DNA of 64,000 bases from Phymatolithon calcareum (taxonomy: Eukaryota > Rhodophyta > Florideophyceae > Hapalidiales), in contig OZ345352.1 in the NCBI GenBank assembly GCA_977006965.1, forward strand, positions 806,001 to 870,000. Reading direction: 5' to 3'. Positions within the stretch are counted from its first letter, which is position 1, and each line of letters opens with the position of its first letter. This document shows positions 1 to 10,800 of this stretch, one piece after another. The position numbers and the translations under genes were made by a program. The notes beneath the pieces were generated by a model. It saw nothing but the letters and a program-made list of their open reading frames with translations, did not search any database and was not told the DNA's origin.

Positions 1-1601
1 GTTCACAATTTTTCGCGGGAATGTGTCATGACAAAAGTTATCAAAAAATTAGAAAACGGCGCATGCTAGCATGCGACGGGTCGGGGGCAGTTTGTGCGCT
101 AAATGACGGACCGCACTAAAGCTCTGCATTGGCCAAGAAGTGTCTTAAGCATGAGAGCTTTTACAGTAAGAGCGCCTGAGGCAGACAACTGTGCACTGCA
201 ACGGCGCATGCCCGAATTGATTTGGCACGACTCCTCCCAAACCCCTTCGAAACACCGCACTCATATTATGATATGAACATAGTATCATTTTTTTGTAAGT
301 TTGCTTCCAAAATCTGCGTTTTTTTTAGCGCCTATCGATGACACATACACTAATACTCCGAGTACAAAATCGATGTACGAGCAAACTTACATCGCCTCTC
401 TCTTCCTAACGAAGCAAGAAGGTAGCTTGAGCGCTACAGATCTGTAGTAGAAGGGGTTCTCTCCACCATTTCCGAAAAAAATAAATGATGTCGGCAGAGA
501 AACAAAAAACATGGTCCGTGTAAAAATGCAAAAAAAGTGCCGGTTTACTCCCAAATTGAGTGTTAATTAATGAAACGGAAGACTTGTAGGTGTGGCTCGC
601 GTCTTTTCTCCTGTGTAACAGCGATGGACGCGAGCGGAACGTTCTCGGAGGCGAGTAGCTCGTGTACCGAGCCCGGGCTTCAATCAGCCGTGAGTTCTGG
701 GCTGGAACAAGGCGCTCGGTCGCGCGCTCATCCGTCGGTGGTCCTCGCTTGAGAGAAGTTCTCGCATAATCCATTTCTGCGAAATATAACCTATCATTTG
801 CAGCAACGTTGCCACAATTTCATCAGCTAATCACGAAAGCGCCCGCACGAGCGCCTCGGAATCCGACATGGCACCGCAGCGTTTACTGCACTCCAACTAT
901 ACTATCACTAGGATGCTTACAGCTCAACATGTCCTGGCACAGTTCCATTGGCCGTCGTCGAACGACGGCTCTGTCAGAGCGCTGCAAGAATCGAGCTTCA
1001 TCACTTAATTTTTGATACAAGGATTTCCTCATAATTAACCTGACACAACGCAGGCCACATTTTTAATAAACTTTTTGAAACATCAAGTTTCTGCTTTTGT
1101 CCCCCTCCTAACATTCCCCTGGTTATACGGTCCACAAGCGATGACAAAGGGCCCAGAAAATTAGTCAAACATTCAGATCATTTCAGCTCGGACAAGTAGC
1201 ATTCCCAACTCGTTTTCCGCACCTTGTTAAATATTCTACCATATCTTACGATTACGCGGCTTGGTGTCGACTTCTGATGTTGTGTGAATCGTTTCATGGC
1301 GAAATTGAACATCCCACCACAGTGTGAGCTTAGTTCTCTCTGAACTGGAGAATGATTTCAAGTCTCTCATGCTTGCCTCAGTATCATGGTGGCAGAACGA
1401 GCAATGGAACCATAATCGTGCCGTGGAATAATAACAAATGTCCTTTCGCGGAAGTCACGAAATAGGCATTTCGATTCTCTACTTAGCACCTAGAGGTGCG
1501 CTTTTGCATCCACGTAATGACAAACGGGTATCCCCTCCTCATAAGGGCAACGCGCTCATTGCTTACAATCGAGCTTCCTTCTCACAATAGCATTTGCAAA
1601 A
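1..1601. other. No recognisable gene
   Basis: I see no coding region with convincing protein character, RNA gene or mobile-element ends here. Short open frames at about 406-774 (minus) and 809-1015 (plus) have biased composition and no motif, so I leave them out. The last few hundred bases presumably hold the promoter of the gene starting at 1602. Confidence 0.5.
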
Positions 1602-2756
1602 ATGGCTCTCTTTCCGACGCTCATAGCGTTCCTCACGTGCCTCAGAGTCCAAACTGCTGACTGTCAAACCGTGAAATGCACCAGCATCAACCCCGATGGT
1701 TGCTCAAAAGTTATGCAGACCGGTCCGCTACCAGACCCGGTGATGCAATTTTTTCGCGATGCAGTCTCCCCTGTCCTGTGTCGGGCCGTAGGTATATCCA
1801 AGGAGACCTCTCGTTTTTTCAAAAACCCAATCATTCCTCCTGAGGAAATTGAGCAAATTCCAACGAACAATTGTGTTCGAGTACTCGACTGTGCGCAACC
1901 TGCGGTGAATGACAACTGTGAAACTGACCTCGGAAGTAGAATCGATAAAGAGATTTCATGGCTCTCGGTCCTCAGCGCTGAGAGTACCGATGGTGCATTG
2001 TTTGCCGTTTGGACTTCTGGTATCCCTCGAAATCGTTCTGATTTCCGAGCTACACCTTTTGAGTTCTTATTCGGCTTGGAGAATCCGGCCAAACTTGGAT
2101 TTACTAAATTCAGTCAGTTTGTTGGGACCCCCGACAAGAAACCACTTATAACATCTCTTGTAAGTTATTCTGAATACCAAAATATGATCTTGAACACCCA
2201 TAACCCATTGCTTAGGGTCTAACTTATACACTTATGGACGGAAATAGAGACTTGCACCGGCGCTCAAAGCTCTAACCCCGACCAAACCGGCCATTTTCAA
2301 GCTGGCATCATTTCATACCATGCGCGCAGGGTTTACGGATATTCCTCTTAAGACGGTGCTAATGCAGATGGGAAAGTTTTACAATGGGACCTGCACGTTC
2401 GATGATGCGACGCCGTTTCGCTCAATTCCACAGGCGTTCATCAGGAAATTTGCTGGCAAAAGTATAATATCAGCGAACGGCAGAGACACTTTTGACTGGG
2501 GAATCGAACTTCCAATTGTTGAGATTAACTTGACTGTTTATCACCACGAATGTATTAATGTCCTTACAAGCACCGGTACGCCGTGCTGTGTCGTCAATCC
2601 GAACTACTCAATCGTTCTTAGTCAGAATTGCAGCCATTCTCTTATGCCGTAAGAAAAAGGATGGTGCTCTGTTCGACGAGATAAGCAAGAATTTCATCAT
2701 TATGGAGTCGTTTTTTTCTGTTGATTACCTGCTCTCGTCACAGAATCCTCTTTTAA
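1602..2756 (+). pseudogene. Secreted Cys-containing protein, apparently frameshifted
   Basis: The ATG at 1602 opens a 206-codon frame that begins with a hydrophobic signal-peptide-like segment (residues 1-19) followed by Cys-containing sequence. At 2160-2215 there is a canonical 56-nt intron (GTAAGT ... CTTAG), which would remove the stop at 2220-2222. After it the frame stays open only to about 2275. A protein-like frame then continues as 2248-2652, with NGT, NLT and NCS glycosylation sequons and several Cys. The two frames would align if one AG of the AGAG at about 2246-2250 were an insertion. A second possible intron lies at 2649-2743 (GTAAGA ... TCACAG). I do not recognise the family. It is either a recent pseudogene or a gene with a sequence error. 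The product would be secreted, function unknown. Confidence 0.45.
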
Positions 2757-3815
2757 ACTTGAAGAGTTAGCAAGCTCGCTCAATCGAGTGTCCCGAGAGT
2801 AATACTGACTATGTACGCAAGCGTAACATGTCGCGAGTGCCACAGCATCTCCAGACCCGTTAGCGGCACCTTACAATAACTGTAGTGCTACATAAAGAAA
2901 GTCCAGGACTCCCTCGAGAAAGGTGGACAATGACAGTTCACCTCAGTTTATCGGCCGTCAGAAACACTAATCCAAGACTATGCCTACAGTCCCCTCCTCC
3001 GGATCCGCGCTAAGCGGCATACGTAGAATGGAGCAACCTCGCAAATTATCCTTCGCGAATCCAGCGGCCCGAGCGTCGAAACATGGCCAACGACGCAGCG
3101 ATGCCTACTGTGACAAGCATCTGCAGATCGGCACTCAATTTCAGCAATACAAGGGGGAAAATCCACTCTACCTTCAACCACCTGCGCAAGTTTGCAATTC
3201 TAGCCACCCGCGACAAGATCGGCGAGAAATAAAAACACCTTCTCCGTCGCTTGGGCGGGCTGCCAGCGCCGATATTTGCCTGCGCTCACCGCATTGTGTG
3301 TAACGAAGCGCGCACCACACCAACAGACCACATAACTCGAGAATAGTCTCGTTAAGTACATGTTCGTTAGTGTACGACACTGCAGAAATGAAAAGTAAAT
3401 GAATATCAGTAAATCACATTGCTACAGTAGTAGGCATTCAAGCGACATCTATCATTTGCTCTCTAAATGGTAGATACCGCAATTCGTGACGCCTCTGTCC
3501 TTGTTTCACTATAATGCCCGCCGGAAATCACTGGCAAACTTGTTATCGCTTGTTCACGATTTTCCTCAGCGCCCGGCTCATTTTGTTGCGAAAATCTGGT
3601 CACATGACGCCTACTGATGCATCGGCGACCAACCATTGTCGAACTCGTGTCATAACCAAGTGGTTGTTGACGTCCCTGACATCCTGGCCGAGGATTAAGA
3701 TGATGCCGTCGAAAAGAATGGAGAAGAAAAATCTATCCACCTGATCGACATTGATATTCGAAAAAAATTCCGCAACTTTTGCCGAAGAGCAAAAGTGTTT
3801 CTTACTGAGTTGCTT
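2757..3815. other. No recognisable gene
   Basis: Open frames at 2980-3303 and 3514-3744 have no domain or homology that I can see. At about 3665-3800 a plus-strand stretch rich in Asp and Glu looks weakly protein-like but has an internal stop. It ends just before the repeat array at 3816, so it may belong to the same decayed mobile element. Confidence 0.35.
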
Positions 3816-3940
3816 TTAGTGACACAGAAGAGCAATTTTAGGATTAGTGACACTGAGCCATCGTTTCTCTGATTAGTGACACTGAAGTGCTATTTTTTAC
3901 ATTAGTGACACAGACGTTCTCTTTTTCAAATTAGTGACAG
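3816..3940. repeat. Five direct repeats of TTAGTGACAC at 28-29 bp spacing
   Basis: Copies start at 3816, 3844, 3873, 3902 and 3931. Four are exact and the last ends in G instead of C. The spacings are 28, 29, 29 and 29 bp, so the motif recurs on roughly the same face of the helix every three turns. The intervening bases are not conserved. Such arrays are typical of transposase-binding sites in transposon subterminal regions. Here the array directly abuts an RNase H-like coding relic on the minus strand, so it may be the 3' end of that element. Confidence 0.8.
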
Positions 3941-4546
3941 GGAAAATATTTAGCCGTATCCAAATGGCTTTGACGGAGATCTCGTTGGACATCAGTTGTT
4001 CCATAAGGCACCAATGCTTCCGTATCATTTCCCCGTACATCTGTGGCTGGCCGTCAATAGCATCGATGCAGCTCCTGCTGTCCGTGAACCAACGTATGGT
4101 ACTTCCAGGTGCAAAGGGACGGCTTACCGCTTCTTGAAATGCATGAACGGCGGCGAATGATTCCGCGTCGTTTTTGGAGTTTTGCTGACTATGCTGCTTT
4201 TGGCGAAATGGAGCTTTTGGGTTCCGATTGAGTCCTCGTGGCTCGTCAGAAGTGTTGTCCTATGCGTCAGCAGATGCGTTGGTGACACTGTAATAAAAAT
4301 TTCTTCTCCTTCTTCGTATTTCATTTCACTAAAGCTCCCAGCTTGAAATAAGCCAGTGCCGTCTCGAAAATATCGTGATGTAACATTGCCGATATATTGC
4401 GACCCCACCAATTTCAATTCCTCGACAAACTGGGACACAGGTGATGTTGTCCATAATCCGTAGAAACTGCAACCTCGCGTAAGAAACAGTTTCTTCATTG
4501 CTCTAGAGCTTGCCGTGAAATCCGTTAAGAGACATACCGTGCTCAT
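3941..4546 (-). pseudogene. Retroelement RNase H-like fragment, split by SINE-1
   Basis: On the minus strand, two protein-like blocks flank the SINE-1 copy at 4176-4313. The upstream block (about 4546-4314) contains an SRYFRDGTGLF-like stretch. The downstream block (about 4165-3945) contains DAESFAAVHAF and WFTDSRSCIDAI. The acidic residues (E in DAESF, D in FTDS) match the spacing and setting of RNase H catalytic residues in LTR-retrotransposon polyproteins. The blocks are joined by the inserted retroposon and interrupted by a stop near 4124. A second copy of the upstream block lies at 26939-27055. I cannot assign it to Copia or another order with certainty. Confidence 0.5.
4176..4313 (+). 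mobile_element. SINE-1 copy, 5'-truncated
   Basis: This is the 3' part of the short retroposon described at 26630-26894. It contains GAGTCCTCGTGGCTC, then GCAGATGCGTTGG, then TAATAAAAAT and a TTC-rich tail. It interrupts the RNase H relic. The flanking words TCGTTTTT (4168-4175) and TCGTATTT (4314-4321) are a probable 8-bp target duplication with one mismatch. Confidence 0.7.
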
Positions 4547-4694
4547 TGATTGGCGTAAAGCAGAATAAAAAATTCTTTCTTTATTGGCATAATACCATTT
4601 GCTTCGGACTGAATTGATGCATATTGATCCTCAACTATGAGCCGGAATCCCATATTCCCGCTCCTCCTATACCCGACCGAGCCGGACTATCATG

Positions 4695-4702
4695 TTTATA
4701 AG
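4695..4702 (+). promoter_or_regulatory. TATA-like box upstream of the GST gene
   Basis: TTTATAAG lies about 85 bp before the preferred ATG at 4784. If used, transcription would begin near 4725, downstream of the first in-frame ATG at 4637. This argues for the shorter protein. Confidence 0.4.
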
Positions 4703-4783
4703 TGGGGGCTGTTCTCTCGACGGACTTGGCCGGCAAGCAAGATCACCGGCTCACATTCGCTTTCCGAAATTCAACTAAGGCCA

Positions 4784-5452
4784 ATGTTCCCCACGATGAC
4801 GATCGAGCAACCCCCAGCCGTTCCCACGCTCTACCACTGTCCGTTCTTTGTCTCCTCCATTCCGTATCAGATCCTTGTGGAGCTAGGAGTTCCATCGACT
4901 GAAGTCGAAGTCGTTACGCTGGCCCCAGAGGAGTTGAGGACCAATCTCGCGATTCGAAAGATTTCTCCGCGTATGGTGGTTCCCGTGCTCGCCCTTCCAA
5001 GCGGCGAGTGTATCTTGGAGGCCGGAGCAATATCCCTTTATTTACTGGAGGAGTTTGACAAGGCTGGGAAGCTACATCCACTTCCGGGAACGCCAGACCG
5101 CCCGCGATTTTTGCAGGGCGTGGTGTACACCGTCGCAGAGGCGTACAATGCGGTTGTGCCTCTCTTCTGGGCCCTCCAAGGAGTGCCCAAGGAGGAGCGT
5201 GATCGATCCGTGATTGATCCGCTAGTGGAAAAGTTCAACAATATCGTGGTGAAGCATTTGGAGAAGCAACTGGATTTCGGGAAGAAAGATTATTATTTGG
5301 GCGCTGAATTCTCTGCCGCAGATATCATGTTCGGATGGATTCTAAAGGAGGGAGAGGATGTTCTTGTCAGTGACGTGATCGAATCGTATGCCAAGAGAGT
5401 TGGAGAGAGGAACAGCTACAAGAAGCTGTTCAGCCTACCGTCGAAGGAATAG
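4784..5452 (+). CDS. Glutathione S-transferase
   Basis: The frame is open from 4637, but the glutathione S-transferase fold starts only after the ATG at 4784 (or 4796). From 4784 the protein is 222 residues, the usual length for a cytosolic GST. The N-terminal thioredoxin-like half starts PTLYHCPFFVSS, contains the cis-Pro-like MVVPVLALP, and has EAGAISLYLLEEF, the glutathione-binding E-[ST/A]-x-A-I-x-x-YL region. The C-terminal half is the all-helical domain, ending with the YYLGAEFSAADIMFGW capping motif (usually (S/T)xAD). It would conjugate glutathione to electrophiles or reduce peroxides in the cytosol. Single exon, intact. The class cannot be assigned by eye. Confidence 0.88.
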   Translation: MFPTMTIEQPPAVPTLYHCPFFVSSIPYQILVELGVPSTEVEVVTLAPEELRTNLAIRKISPRMVVPVLALPSGECILEAGAISLYLLEEFDKAGKLHPLPGTPDRPRFLQGVVYTVAEAYNAVVPLFWALQGVPKEERDRSVIDPLVEKFNNIVVKHLEKQLDFGKKDYYLGAEFSAADIMFGWILKEGEDVLVSDVIESYAKRVGERNSYKKLFSLPSKE

Positions 5453-5558
5453 CAGAGGGTGAGTAGTGAACATTTAGTAGAGTATCTCACGTCTCCTACC
5501 CGGTTCCCACGTCATTAGCAATGGTCCGTCAATTGGGCTTCTCAAAATACGAACACTT

Positions 5559-6900
5559 TTAAAAACCGGGATTGCCTGATGGAGTTTTCTTTGTCCCCTG
5601 AACGATATATTTCTGGAAGAGGACGATCGCCGCAGACGCGACCTCGTCATGTATAAAATATATGACGTCCAAAGCTGAAGCTACAAAAGAACCAGGTTCA
5701 GTCTCAGACATCAGATTAGTCCATGTGCCCGTTGATACGAATGCTGGACACCGCATATCTTTACGCAAATGTTCCTTTTGCGCAGGGGGTACGACGCAGC
5801 GGTAAACTAAGGAACCCTCTATGCTTTACTGTCCCTGGCAAATCAAAAGAACACGAGCTCCAGCTCTCGAATGCGCGCGAGCTTGAGAAACTTCTGCACT
5901 ACACTCCCCCAATTCATGTCCTTTGAAAGAGCCAATGCTCTGCCACAGAAGCACATCCCCGCATCGAAGACATTGCAGAGACGAACACAGAAAATAGTCT
6001 CTCTCTTTATCAAGAATGTTATCAGCACGCTCTGCGACATTCGCACTCCACGAAAGTCCAGTTTCTGAAGAGATGGTGGGGTGTTTTCTAGAAATTGAAA
6101 TAGGCGTTGGGAACCTTGTCGTTGCTGTAGATAATGAGCGGTGGAATATAATTGTTGCGTAAAGCCGACATATTCTTGCACTTTTTCAATAGGCTACGAA
6201 ACACTCTCCAAATTGGAGCACCGCCTGGTCGTATGGCAATCAAATATTCTCGGGTGAAGATCGCATCCGCCCAGAGTGAGAGCGTCAATTCCGATGCGAC
6301 ATGCACGCTCCCCAATTGAATGAAGCCCCGCCGTGTAACAACCCAAAGCTTCGTTCATGTCAATGCGAACGTTTGGGCAAGCCAATGCTAGTTTCTCGAG
6401 ATGCTCTGGAGCCATGTGACATTGAAGCAAAGAGAACCCTCTGAGGCTTTCCTTGAAATAGCAACAAGCGGTCTCCACATCAGCATGCATCGGACAGGAA
6501 AATTATCGAAATTTAGCGCATACAGGTGGCTGCAAAGTTTTGAAAATCCACTCAAATATTCGAAATTCCAATCTATTTGAAGCCAAAGTGTTTCTAGTGG
6601 GCCTTAAATGATGTCAAATCCAAGTCTAGGCTCTTCTATCCCCTGCAGTACGTCTACATGGATGACAGCTCCAATCTTCTCAAAGGGGAAACAGAGGCTT
6701 CAATGTCATTCAACATACCGCTACGAACGGCAAGAATGTCTGAAAGTAGAATGTGAAACGAATAGGCGCCGATTTCAACAGAGAGTTGATTTAGATTGAA
6801 ACAATTTTTCACCTGGCTCACGTTCCAAGCGGAATATCAAATTAGTATTCCCAACGACCACAGGAGGCTCCAATTCAATTGCCGGGAATTGTTCAGAAAC
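5559..6900 (-). pseudogene. Decayed leucine-rich coding region
   Basis: Three overlapping minus-strand frames (6490-6194, 6315-6088, 6181-5843) contain leucine-rich protein-like sequence such as EHLEKLALACPNV and PPSLQKLDFRGV, the rhythm of leucine-rich repeats. No single frame or clear GT..AG intron set joins them. A further Leu-rich stretch (SPLRRLELSSM) lies near 6690, in another frame. It looks like a degraded LRR gene, but a multi-intron gene cannot be excluded. The upstream end (about 6835-6905) is repeated at 13825-13900. Confidence 0.3.
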
Positions 6901-6905
6901 TTGCG
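6835..6905. repeat. Dispersed repeat, first copy (pair with 13825-13900)
   Basis: About 65 bp reading ATTAGTATTCCCAAC, then TCCAATTCAATTGCCGGG, then CAGAAACTTGC recurs at 13825-13900 with few differences. Read on the minus strand, both encode a protein-like VSEQFPAIELEPP run. This suggests a duplicated gene fragment or repeat rather than chance. Confidence 0.6.
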
Positions 6906-7059
6906 GTGGTGATCTGTTAGCGCTACATCTATGCTATGGTGCCGCTAATGAGTCGGGCGATATGGTGGCACTCGGGACATGTGGCGCTCGCGTAAAGAGT
7001 CCATGAAAGTGTCCCGAGAGTATTACTCTTGGGATGCTTGCGTGAGCGGGCTTGCTTAA

Positions 7060-7225
7060 TTCACAACGAATTTTTCCTGTCTTGCAATGCGCGCACTTGC
7101 GCGCGGCAAAGGATCCCTTCGGTTGCTGCGAAGGGACCCGTCCCAAATGGGGCGTGCAGGAGGCAGAGAAGGCACTCGGGAAGCGATAAGTTTCTCCACC
7201 AAACTCCAAATTGCTACATGCCTAA
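7060..7225. repeat. Dispersed repeat family R2, copy 1
   Basis: About 150 bp beginning TTTTCCTGTCTTGCAATGC is similar to 46527-46680 (TTTTCCTGTCCTGTAATGC). On the minus strand both encode a related stretch; here it includes KCAHCKTGKIRCE, a Cys-rich pattern. In the second copy the pattern has lost a Cys. This is probably a relic of a mobile or duplicated coding sequence. Confidence 0.5.
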
Positions 7226-7355
7226 AATCAAAATTTACATCGCAATGTGGTGGTCATTGTTTTATCCGTTGCTCCTCCAGTGTAGAAGCAAGTTGGAAAC
7301 TCCAACAGAAACAGGAAACGAGGCCCGTTTTACACCACAAAAATCAAGTGTGAAG

Positions 7356-7520
7356 AAGAAAGGTAGATTTTTATTTAAAAGTTACCAACGCATCTGCTGA
7401 CGCTTGGAGCAACTTTCCTAGGGCCAAGAGGTTTTGCCTAGATTCTGTGCATGGAAGAAGTTCTTTTCTTGTTGGTGTAACACAATTCAGTGGACTACAA
7501 AAACCCACCTCTGGTCTCCT
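7356..7520 (-). mobile_element. SINE-1 copy, 165 bp with 15-bp target duplication
   Basis: The insertion is bounded by perfect direct repeats AAATCAAGTGTGAAG at 7341-7355 and 7521-7535. On the minus strand it starts near GACCAGAGGTGGGTTTT. It ends with GCAGATGCGTTGGTAAC, then TTTTAAATAAAAATCTACC and a short TTC tail. The perfect 15-bp duplication fixes both ends and indicates target-primed retroposition. Confidence 0.88.
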
Positions 7521-7827
7521 AAATCAAGTGTGAAGCAAATTCGCACGCACGCGCCTTATTTGTGTCGCGTAAAATGGGGCCTATAGTGTGAAGAAAATGA
7601 CAATAGTGTAATGCTAACCTAAAAGACTAGCAATTGACAAAGGGAGCTTCAATTAATCAGAAATCCAATCCAATCCTAAAAGAGTAACGCATTTTCTCAC
7701 AAAGGAACCGAGTACTCTTGAAATAAAATCTTACCCATTACTCTAGAGACGCAAGGCCTTAGCTCATCTGCGAGAGCTGCCTCACTTACACATCTTTCTC
7801 CACTGCGGCTTCGCCCTCGACAAAGTC

Positions 7828-10800
7828 ATGGAGCCACTCGGCCTTGTGCTGTCGCTTCTGGACCGCGCGGAAAAGACCGCACAAAGCCTTAGAAACCTCC
7901 GAGACTGTCCGAAAAGGTTTCATGAAATGTACGAGAAGTTGGTACTCGTGAAGGAAGAGACCGCAATCGCCAACGCGTACATCAAAGGCACTAACTCTCA
8001 CACCGGTATCACCGCTTCGAACAAGAAAAGGATCGAAAACTTGGAAACGAGGCTACGTAAGCTGGCAGAAAAGCTCGAAGAGAAAAAGCAGCGTTATATT
8101 ACGCACGCGTCGGACTCTAGCATTGCGAAGTTGAGAAAGTACCTTCGTCTGGCCGCAGGGCCGACGTGGCAGGCAATGGAGCTGGACGAGATTGCAGCTG
8201 AACTGAACCACATCGAAGTTATTTTAACTTTCGTCCATAACTTCATGAGAGTCGACGGTAGCGGCAATGATAGCGTTGACGTCTTTATCCCCCGATTTGA
8301 ATCTTTCTCGCTTCCCCATGGTATTGTGCTCTTCTTTGACACTGTTGACTCCTTAGGAGACCCAGAAACTGTGGAAGGCAAGCTGAAAGCATGTGTTCTT
8401 GACTCGACCGGTGCCTTGTGCGCAGCCACAGGGCAGGCGTCACACCAGAGCGACCGCGGGGGCAATAGTGTTAGCACCGCAGTTGGAATGGGTGGTGTTG
8501 GCAAGACCCGTGCGCTCCAGGGTCTTGCCATGGACGAGGATGTCAAGAATCGCTTTACGGACGGGATCTATTTCTTGTCTATTGGTCAGCAAGCAACAGC
8601 TGAGGACGTATTATTGGCTGTTGCGAACATTGTGGAGTGTTCAGGGGGAAAGAAGCTATGGACCAAGGTGAAAGAGGCCAAGTCGCTGGGCCAGTCCGTA
8701 TTGCTGGCGGCGAATTGGTTTTCAGACCGCGTGTGCCTCTTTATCTGCGATGATTTGTGGCCAATACATGACGGTTGCAGTATTGGTTTCCTAAGAGAAT
8801 TGAAGCATTTGTTGCGATACGCACCGAAAAGCCGAATCGTGTTCTCTACTCGTGACAAGAATATTGCGAAGGAAGCGGAAGCCGAGAATCGGGTTGAGTT
8901 TGGATCTCGCGAACCGCTCGGAAGGGCGTCGAGAGCAATTCTTCTAAAGAACGCAAATGTATCCGATGAAGAGGCGCACGATCTTGGAGTTGTGTGGAAT
9001 GACCATGTAAAGAAGGTGTTGTCGCTGTGTGGGGGCCTACCTCTGGCACTGAATATTGCCGGAGCGGCTGTGGCGCAGCAGGCAGCGCGTGGTAACGCAG
9101 TGTACGTGTGGGCGGAGTATGCGGATTTTCTTTGGCGGCAAAGGCACGAGTTGACACAACTAGACGCCGGGGACTACACCAGTTTACAAGCGGTGCTTTG
9201 CGCGACGTTAGACTATGCTGAACAAGAATTTGCGAAGGAAGATTTTGCAAAATGTAGCAAGTACTCGTTCAGAGAGATCTTCGAGTCACTTATGGTCGCC
9301 CGAAATCAAGGGTGGCTTCACTTGGGAACGCTTTGTCGCCTTTGGAACTTGAACGATGAAGATATGGCGATGAAAGTTACTTTGCTGATGAACCGCTTTC
9401 ATCTGGTTTCGCTCGAGCCTCGATGCTGGCATTATGATGAGGAAGAAGTATATAGTATAAAATTACACGACTTGCTTCTTGAGTCGTGCAGAAATTTGGC
9501 GGAGAAGAACGACCGAGTGCAATTTTGGCATCGACAATTGCTGACAGGTTATGCGTGCGACAGCAAAGAGGGTACATTTGGCGACTTCTTGTCCGTCGTC
9601 GACGATGGTTACATTATTGGCAATCTTTCAAGACATTTGGTTGGCTGCAGCGAAGTGCAGAGGCTGGAGGCGTTGCTATGCGATATCAGATGGACGATGC
9701 GCAGAGCCGATGTTGGGAGTTGGCTGGGGCTAAGTGGAGATTTTCAGCTTTTCGAAAAGGCTACGGAAGGTGGTTCATCTGGTATAAGGTTATTGCATTG
9801 GGTGATGGAACGCAGCTGGTCGTATATTTCGGAGAATCGGAGCCAATTTGTGTTCAGTGTATACGGTCATCTGTCACAAAGGGAGCGCAATGATCCCCTA
9901 GTCACCAGGCTGCTACAAAGCATTCAGTATTACTTTCCAAAACCGTGGTTGCAGCCTGTGGGCAAGTGCCTCGGACCTAAAGACAGTAGAGAAAAAGCAA
10001 ACTGGATAATGAATGGATATGTGAAGAGTATTGATGCGTGCTGGGAAGGTGAGAAAGTGGCAATCTCTACAAGTGACTCATTGGATGTATGGTCAATGCG
10101 TGACCAGATTATGTTCACGTCAATTCCGTACTCCTCAAATGTGTGCAAATTAAGCTCTGATGGGAAACTAATTGTTTCTGGGTCATCTGACTGCACTGTG
10201 CGTCGATGGAATGCGGAAACTGGGGAGAGTATCGGTGAGCCAATGCGTGGGCATGAAGGTGATGTGTGGAGCGTGGCAATCAGCAGAGATGGGAAACTAA
10301 TTGTTTCTGGCTCCTATGACAGGACTGTGCGTCGATGGAATGGGGAAACTGGGGAGAGCATCGGTGAGCCACTGCGTGGCCATGAAGAGGTTGTGTGGAG
10401 CGTGGCAATCAGTGGAGACGGAAAAAAAATTGTTTCTGGCTCCTATAACAGAACTGTGCGTCGGTGGAATGCGGAAACTGGGGAGAGCATTGGGAAACCT
10501 CTGGCTGGCCATGGCGGCTCTGTCGGGAGCGTGGCAATCAGCAAAGATGGGAATCAAATTGTTTCCGGGTCAGCAGACGGCACTGTGCGTCGGTGGAATT
10601 TGGAAACTGAGGAAAGCGTCGGCGAGCCGCTGAGTGACCACAACCATGAGGTGCGGAGCGTCGCAATCAGCGCAGACGGGAAACAAATTGTGTCCGGGTC
10701 AGATGACAAGACTGTGCGTCAGTGGAATGCGGAAACTGGGGAGAGGATCGGTGCTCCATTCTGCGGGCATTACGGTTCTGTGTGGAGCGTATCAATCAGC

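Noticed and set aside
3850-3940. CRISPR array at the 29-bp periodic repeats
   Set aside because: The repeat is only 10 bp with 18-19 bp spacers, on eukaryotic DNA, with no cas genes. Element-end binding sites fit better.
4637-4783. N-terminal extension of the GST
   Set aside because: It precedes the fold, has no GST homology that I can see, and overlaps a TATA-like box. GSTs of this type are about 220 residues.
7084-7110. Zn2Cys6 fungal transcription factor from KCAHCKTGKIRCE
   Set aside because: Only three of six Cys are present, and the R2 copy at 46.5 kb does not keep the pattern.
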